From contig CAZEGF010000043.1 of NCBI GenBank assembly GCA_964511965.1, positions 1 through 8,200 of the forward strand: DNA of 8,200 nucleotides. The letters are read 5' to 3'. Within the stretch, counting starts at the first letter, position 1. Each line of letters opens with the position of its first letter. Below, piece by piece: positions 4,134 through 8,200 of this stretch. The translations under genes were made by a program, and so were the position numbers. The notes beneath the pieces are model-generated. The model ran no database searches. It was not told the DNA's origin and worked only from the letters and a program-made list of their open reading frames with translations. The DNA is from JAUSNA01 sp964511965. Lineage in GTDB: Bacteria; Patescibacteriota; Microgenomatia; Levybacterales; GWA1-39-11.

Positions 4134-5940
4134 AATTGCCCACGTTGACCATGGGAAAACTACCCTCGTGGACTCACTTTTGAAGCAAACCCACACATTC
4201 CGTGATAACCAAAAAGAAATGAGTGAAACTCTTATCATGGACTCAAATGACCTTGAAAAAGAAAAAGGGATTACAATTCTCTCAAAAAACAACTCAATAA
4301 AATATAAAGACGTTAAAATTAATATCATTGATACCCCAGGACATGCTGATTTTGGTGGGGAGGTTGAGCGGATTTTAAATATGGCAGATGGCGCCATCTT
4401 GCTGGTTGATGCTGTAGAGGGACCACTACCTCAAACCAAATTTGTTCTAAAAAAGGCTTTAGAGCAACATTTAAAAATTATTTTATTGATTAACAAAATC
4501 GACAAGAAAGACGCACGACCAAAAGAAATTATAGCCGAAACCGAAGCTCTATTTTTAGAACTTGCAACGCATGATGATCATCTGAATTTTAAAACGTTAT
4601 TTGCTGTAGGGCGTGACGGTAAAGCATTTGATACTTTGCCTGAAGTATATGATCCTGAAATGCCTGGAGACTTATCACCTCTTTTTGAGGCTATTGTAAA
4701 TGAAATTCCAAATAGTGTTAAAGACGAGGACAAACCATTTCAAATGCTTATCTCAACACTTGATACTGATCCGCATGTGGGGAAAATTTGTATTGGAGCT
4801 GTGACGAGAGGAAAACTCAAAAAGGGAGAAATGGTTTCTTTAGTTGATGAGAATAAAGTCATCGGTACAAGTCGTGTACAAAAACTCTTTACAAGCGTAG
4901 GATTGGACCGAGTTGAAGTTGAAGAAGTAAGTAGCGGAGACATAGTTGCAATTGCCGGAATTCCACAATTAACTATTGGTCAGACTGTAACTGACCCGAC
5001 AACCCCTGAAAGTCTTCCAAAAATCCATGTTGAGGATCCTACTATCCGAATCACGATAGGACCCAATACGAGTCCATTTTTGGGTAAGGAAGGAAAATTA
5101 CTCTCGTCTTCACAAATAAAAGATAGACTACTAAAAGAAAAAGAGACAAATTTGGGACTAAAAATCGAGCAAGCAGAAGGATCATCTAATTTTGCAGTTT
5201 CAGGTCGTGGTGAGCTCCATTTAGCTGTTCTTATTGAAAATATGAGACGTGAAGGGTTTGAGATGGAAATTTCAAAACCACAGGTAATTTATAAAACTAT
5301 TGATGGTGTAGTTATGGAACCATTTGAGGAAGTAACAATTGATATTGCTGCTGACTATATTGGGGCTATTAGTGAAGAATTTGCCAAAAGAAAAGCAACA
5401 TTAATCAATATGTCTCCAGAGCCTGGAAACATAACGAGGTTCGTTTATAAAGTCAGCAGCAAGAATCTTCTTGGGGTAAGAAATATATTACTTACAAAGA
5501 CCCGTGGTACAGTCGAATTAAACACATTCTTTTTAGGATATTTTCCTAAAGAAGAAAGTGGAGTTGAGGAACAAAGAAATGGAGTACTTATTTCTTTTGA
5601 TTCAGGGAATGCTCTCTCGTATGGACTTGAAAACGCTCAAGAGCGGGGAATACTTTTCATAAAACCAAATACTCCAGTGTATGAGGGAATGATAATTGGT
5701 ATTTCAACCCGTGACCAAGATATTGAAATTAATGCTACAAAAGGCAAGAAGATGACAAATATCAGATCTTCAACGTCTGATTTTTCAGTGCAAATCAATA
5801 CACCTGTTGAACTCTCTTTGGAACAAGCGTTAGATTTTATCAATTCCGATGAACTATTGGAGGTTACACCACAAAGTATAAGACTTAGAAAAAGATACCT
5901 CACAGCTACAGAACGGAAAATTAAATCGCGTAGTAAGTAA
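4102..5940 (+). CDS. typA: translational GTPase TypA/BipA (612 aa)
   Basis: A ribosome-binding GTPase of the EF-G family that helps large-subunit assembly and growth under cold and other stress. The full domain set is present: GTPase domain (about 1-200) with G1 AHVDHGKT (13-20), G2 region EKEKGITI, G3 DTPGH (77-81) and G4 NKID (131-134); a beta-barrel domain II (about 210-300); EF-G-like domains III and V (about 315-480); and the BipA-specific C-terminal domain (about 485-605). Length is normal. The G5 loop reads FAVGRDG, with Val169 where many homologues have Ser. The start at 4102 matches the family N-terminus; no Shine-Dalgarno site precedes it. The 7TM gene begins 41 nt downstream and may be in the same transcript. 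The structured leader with a copy of the gene start suggests special control. Confidence 0.96.
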   Translation: MNINQIRNIAIIAHVDHGKTTLVDSLLKQTHTFRDNQKEMSETLIMDSNDLEKEKGITILSKNNSIKYKDVKINIIDTPGHADFGGEVERILNMADGAILLVDAVEGPLPQTKFVLKKALEQHLKIILLINKIDKKDARPKEIIAETEALFLELATHDDHLNFKTLFAVGRDGKAFDTLPEVYDPEMPGDLSPLFEAIVNEIPNSVKDEDKPFQMLISTLDTDPHVGKICIGAVTRGKLKKGEMVSLVDENKVIGTSRVQKLFTSVGLDRVEVEEVSSGDIVAIAGIPQLTIGQTVTDPTTPESLPKIHVEDPTIRITIGPNTSPFLGKEGKLLSSSQIKDRLLKEKETNLGLKIEQAEGSSNFAVSGRGELHLAVLIENMRREGFEMEISKPQVIYKTIDGVVMEPFEEVTIDIAADYIGAISEEFAKRKATLINMSPEPGNITRFVYKVSSKNLLGVRNILLTKTRGTVELNTFFLGYFPKEESGVEEQRNGVLISFDSGNALSYGLENAQERGILFIKPNTPVYEGMIIGISTRDQDIEINATKGKKMTNIRSSTSDFSVQINTPVELSLEQALDFINSDELLEVTPQSIRLRKRYLTATERKIKSRSK

Positions 5941-5981
5941 GTTGAACCAAAGTACCTAATTTGGTACCATTAACACACACC

Positions 5982-6914
5982 ATGAATCGTTTATTCCCCA
6001 TCTTATTACTATCATTCTTTTTATCTATTGTCTTTTGCCTAATGTCTACTGCGAGAATCCAAGCTCAAGACCTTTTTAGTACTGATCCTGTAGCACCAAC
6101 AGTTGCTACTGATTCGGCAACAGCGTCAGAATCTGCAAAAGAAGCGGCAGCAATTGAAAAAATTCAGCAACAAGACGTTACTCGTCCTGAAGGACCTGAG
6201 GATGCACAAGCTCTCAATCTATTCAAACAACGTCCTGCAGACAAACTAAATTGGTATAACCTGATGGCTTTTCTGGTTCAATCCTCTGTAAAAGCTGGCG
6301 TGCCATCAAGAACTGTAATTCTCATACTTCTATTGCCGATGTTAGCTACAATTATTGCTTTTATAAGACACGTAATTGGCTTGCCGAGTATTGGAATGCT
6401 TGTTCCAGTCGCGCTTTCAATCACTCTTCTTTCTACGGGAATAACAGCTGGTCTCATTCTTCTTGGGACAATTATATTTGCCTCAACAGTTGCCCGCATA
6501 CTCCTTAAAAAAGTTCGTATTATGCAGCTTCCAAAGATGGCTTTTTCTATGTTCATTGTATCGATATTTTTGTTCCTTACCCTAACGGTGAGTGCAATGG
6601 CAGGAATTTTAGTTGTAAAACAGCTGTCTATCTTCCCGGTTCTACTTCTTATACTTCTTTCGGAACAAATTATTGCAGTACAACAAGAAAGAAGTGCCCA
6701 AGAAATGGCAATAATTTCTATGGTTACATTTGCAATTGGTATCTTAGGATTTTTGATTCTCTCATCAATTCATCTTAGAAATACTATACTTCTTTATCCT
6801 GAATTTATTTTGATACTTATTCCATTGAATATAGTTATTGGGAGGTATTTTGGTTTACGACTCATGGAATATTTCAGGTTTTCCTCTATAATGCGCCATG
6901 GCAGTAAGTCGTAA
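5982..6914 (+). CDS. seven-helix membrane protein, 7TM domain of the inactive-transglutaminase family, without the transglutaminase part (310 aa)
   Basis: The N-terminus is a clear signal peptide (MNRLFPILLL... ending RIQAQ, about residues 1-28), followed by an 80-residue Ala/Ser/Glu-rich extracytoplasmic linker. Then come seven membrane segments near residues 110-128, 135-152, 154-175, 187-210, 213-231, 241-262 and 270-291. The stretch VPSRTVILILLLPMLATIIA and the following FIRHVIGLPSIGMLVPVAL match what I know of the 7TM module usually fused to an inactive transglutaminase, found next to glutamate-ligase-like ATP-grasp and retropepsin-like protease genes. Here the region before helix 1 is too short for the transglutaminase domain. 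I chose ATG 5982 over TTG 5961, since it places the signal peptide at the very N-terminus. No Shine-Dalgarno site is seen. The last 17 nt overlap the ligase gene. Confidence 0.82.
   Translation: MNRLFPILLLSFFLSIVFCLMSTARIQAQDLFSTDPVAPTVATDSATASESAKEAAAIEKIQQQDVTRPEGPEDAQALNLFKQRPADKLNWYNLMAFLVQSSVKAGVPSRTVILILLLPMLATIIAFIRHVIGLPSIGMLVPVALSITLLSTGITAGLILLGTIIFASTVARILLKKVRIMQLPKMAFSMFIVSIFLFLTLTVSAMAGILVVKQLSIFPVLLLILLSEQIIAVQQERSAQEMAIISMVTFAIGILGFLILSSIHLRNTILLYPEFILILIPLNIVIGRYFGLRLMEYFRFSSIMRHGSKS
6887..6892 (+). promoter_or_regulatory. -10-like box inside the 7TM gene, just before the ligase start
   Basis: A perfect TATAAT overlaps the final codons of the 7TM gene and ends five nt before the ligase ATG at 6898. 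If used, it would start a leaderless or nearly leaderless ligase mRNA. Five nt is short for the usual six or seven, no Shine-Dalgarno site is present, and coupling by the 17-nt overlap is an alternative way of starting translation. Confidence 0.35.
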
Positions 6915-8200
6915 CATATTGGGCATGAACGCCCGCAACTTTCTCTATATCCGCCGCTATAATTCTCCGGATGCAAAAAAAATAGCGGATGATAAATTAG
7001 AGACAAAAAACAACCTTATTAAAAACGGGATAAAAACTCCGAATCTTTTTTCGATTTTTTATGATAGGGATTCTATTAAAAATTACGATTGGAAAAGTCT
7101 ACCTGAGCGGGGATTTGTTATAAAACCAGCTCGAGGATATGCAGGTGCGGGAATTTTGGCGATAAGGAAATGGGATGGAGAATATGGAACTACAGCAAAT
7201 GGTCAAACATATACGGTAAAGCAGCTTGAGTCCCATATTTTAGACATCTTAGAAGGAGCATATTCTCTAAAGTTTTTGCCAGACAATGCATTTATTGAAG
7301 AACGGCTTCACCCTCACCCTTTTTTCAAAAAACTAACAGGATATGGCATACCTGATATGCGTGTCATTGTTTTTAATAGAATTCCTGTTATGGCTATGAT
7401 ACGTCTCTCAACGGAAGAGTCTCATGGTAAAGCAAACCTTCATCAGGGTGCAATCGGATTTGGCATAGATATTAGAACAGGGATTACTACCAATGCTGTT
7501 CTTTATGATCAGCACGTTTCCTATATACCAAATACAAAAATTAAAACCCGAGGAATAAAGATCCCGAATTGGGAGGAAGTATTGTTGCTTGCTTCACGTG
7601 CTCAAGAAATTTCCGGACTTGGATATGCGGGGATTGATATTGTTTTTGATGGTCAGGAGGGACCGATGGTTCTTGAAATTAATGCCCGGCCGGGACTTTC
7701 TATTCAAAATGCAAATAGAGCATCTTTAAGGTCAAGACTTGAAAGAGTAGAAAACATCATTATTCCAACTCCTGAACGTGGCGTTGAAATTGCAAAAAAT
7801 CTATTCACTGAGAGTTTTTCAGAAAAAGTGAGTATTTCACCAAAAATTCTTACAATTATTCAAGAAGTTACTTTTTACAGAAATGGTGAACCTATTACTG
7901 TAAAGGCAAAACTGGATACCGGTGCATACAGAACTTCAATTGACAGAAAGTTTGCGGAACTTTTGGATATAACGGTTCTAAATGAAAAAGTTTTTGTTAA
8001 ATCTGCAAGTGGTGAGAGCTTTAGACCTACAGCCAAAACTTCATTTATTTTGGGTGGCAAAAAAATAAATACCGTTGTGTCTGTCGTTGACCGGTCGAAT
8101 TTGAAATATCCGGTTATTGTAGGACACCGAGACATGAAAGATTTTCTGATTAAACCGGTAAATGATCAACCTTATGATCCTGAAGATGATGCTGAAGAAT
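6898..8200 (+). CDS. glutamate-ligase-like ATP-grasp enzyme fused to a retropepsin-like (RimB-type) protease domain; runs off the right edge
   Basis: The frame is open to the window end (434 codons seen). The N-terminus ILGMNARNFLYIRRYN is typical of the alpha-L-glutamate ligase-like family and fixes the start at 6898. ATP-grasp marks: K76 with a glycine loop (GYAGAG, 80-85), D153/R155, KANLHQG (178-184), D247, and E260/N262 in LEINARPG. A linker at about 280-325 leads to a second domain (about 326-420) with the aspartyl-type site LDTGAYRTS (D340) and the late strand PVIVGHRDM (405-413), as in the 'ATP-dependent zinc protease' family that includes Pseudomonas RimB. The domain looks nearly complete, and the visible tail is acidic (DPEDDAEE). 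The likely chemistry is adding and removing an amino acid, perhaps glutamate, on an unknown target. No signal peptide, so it is cytoplasmic, probably at the membrane with the 7TM partner. Confidence 0.88.
   Translation, partial: MAVSRNILGMNARNFLYIRRYNSPDAKKIADDKLETKNNLIKNGIKTPNLFSIFYDRDSIKNYDWKSLPERGFVIKPARGYAGAGILAIRKWDGEYGTTANGQTYTVKQLESHILDILEGAYSLKFLPDNAFIEERLHPHPFFKKLTGYGIPDMRVIVFNRIPVMAMIRLSTEESHGKANLHQGAIGFGIDIRTGITTNAVLYDQHVSYIPNTKIKTRGIKIPNWEEVLLLASRAQEISGLGYAGIDIVFDGQEGPMVLEINARPGLSIQNANRASLRSRLERVENIIIPTPERGVEIAKNLFTESFSEKVSISPKILTIIQEVTFYRNGEPITVKAKLDTGAYRTSIDRKFAELLDITVLNEKVFVKSASGESFRPTAKTSFILGGKKINTVVSVVDRSNLKYPVIVGHRDMKDFLIKPVNDQPYDPEDDAEE

Noticed and set aside
3820..4152. 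A minus-strand frame of 110 codons spanning the greA-bipA spacer and the start of bipA.
   Set aside because: It overlaps two well-identified genes and has no recognisable protein features; it is a by-product of the repeat-containing spacer.
5946..5968. Inverted repeats ACCAAA/TTTGGT and GTACC/GGTAC between bipA and the 7TM gene, considered as a terminator.
   Set aside because: The stems are 5-6 bp, compete with each other, and no T-tract follows. At most a weak structure before the 7TM start.
5961..5981. TTG at 5961 as the start of the 7TM protein.
   Set aside because: It would add MVPLTHT before the Arg-containing signal peptide; ATG 5982 gives the expected signal peptide and neither has a ribosome site.

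Overview
The window is an AT-rich, gene-dense stretch of bacterial chromosome. It has about nine protein genes, a partial gene at each edge, and no rRNA, tRNA, CRISPR array or insertion sequence that I could recognise. The mix suggests a small-genome bacterium, perhaps of the Patescibacteria/Parcubacteria (CPR) kind: housekeeping genes greA and typA/bipA, a membrane-anchored thermonuclease, several orphan ATP-grasp enzymes, very short spacers and few Shine-Dalgarno sites. This assignment is an inference from gene style, not from a marker gene. The standard bacterial code fits.

Left part (1-1039). Two tightly coupled reading frames run leftward off the edge: a small 41-codon frame, then the first 21 codons of a gene with a textbook AGGAGG ribosome site. 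A small integral-membrane protein lies on the + strand, followed by a minus-strand soluble protein of unknown function with a good promoter.

Middle (1097-3923). An alpha/beta-hydrolase and a RimK/GshB-like ATP-grasp enzyme form a + strand pair. The ATP-grasp gene converges on, and overlaps by 67 bp, a minus-strand thermonuclease, which follows greA after only 12 nt.

Right part (3924-8200). greA and typA/bipA are divergent. Their -10 boxes are 12 bp apart. The bipA leader carries a terminator-like hairpin with a T-tract, two tiny reading frames and a 20-nt exact copy of the start of bipA. bipA is followed by a seven-helix membrane protein and by an ATP-grasp glutamate-ligase-like enzyme fused to a retropepsin-like 'zinc protease' (RimB-type) domain. 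These last two belong to a known but functionally obscure gene set (7TM protein usually fused to an inactive transglutaminase, ligase, aspartyl-type protease). Here the transglutaminase part is missing and ligase and protease are one polypeptide.

The most general signal is at gene starts. At five starts a TATAAT or TATACT hexamer ends 5-7 nt before the start codon, with no Shine-Dalgarno site, which predicts leaderless mRNAs. bipA, with its long structured leader, is the notable contrast.
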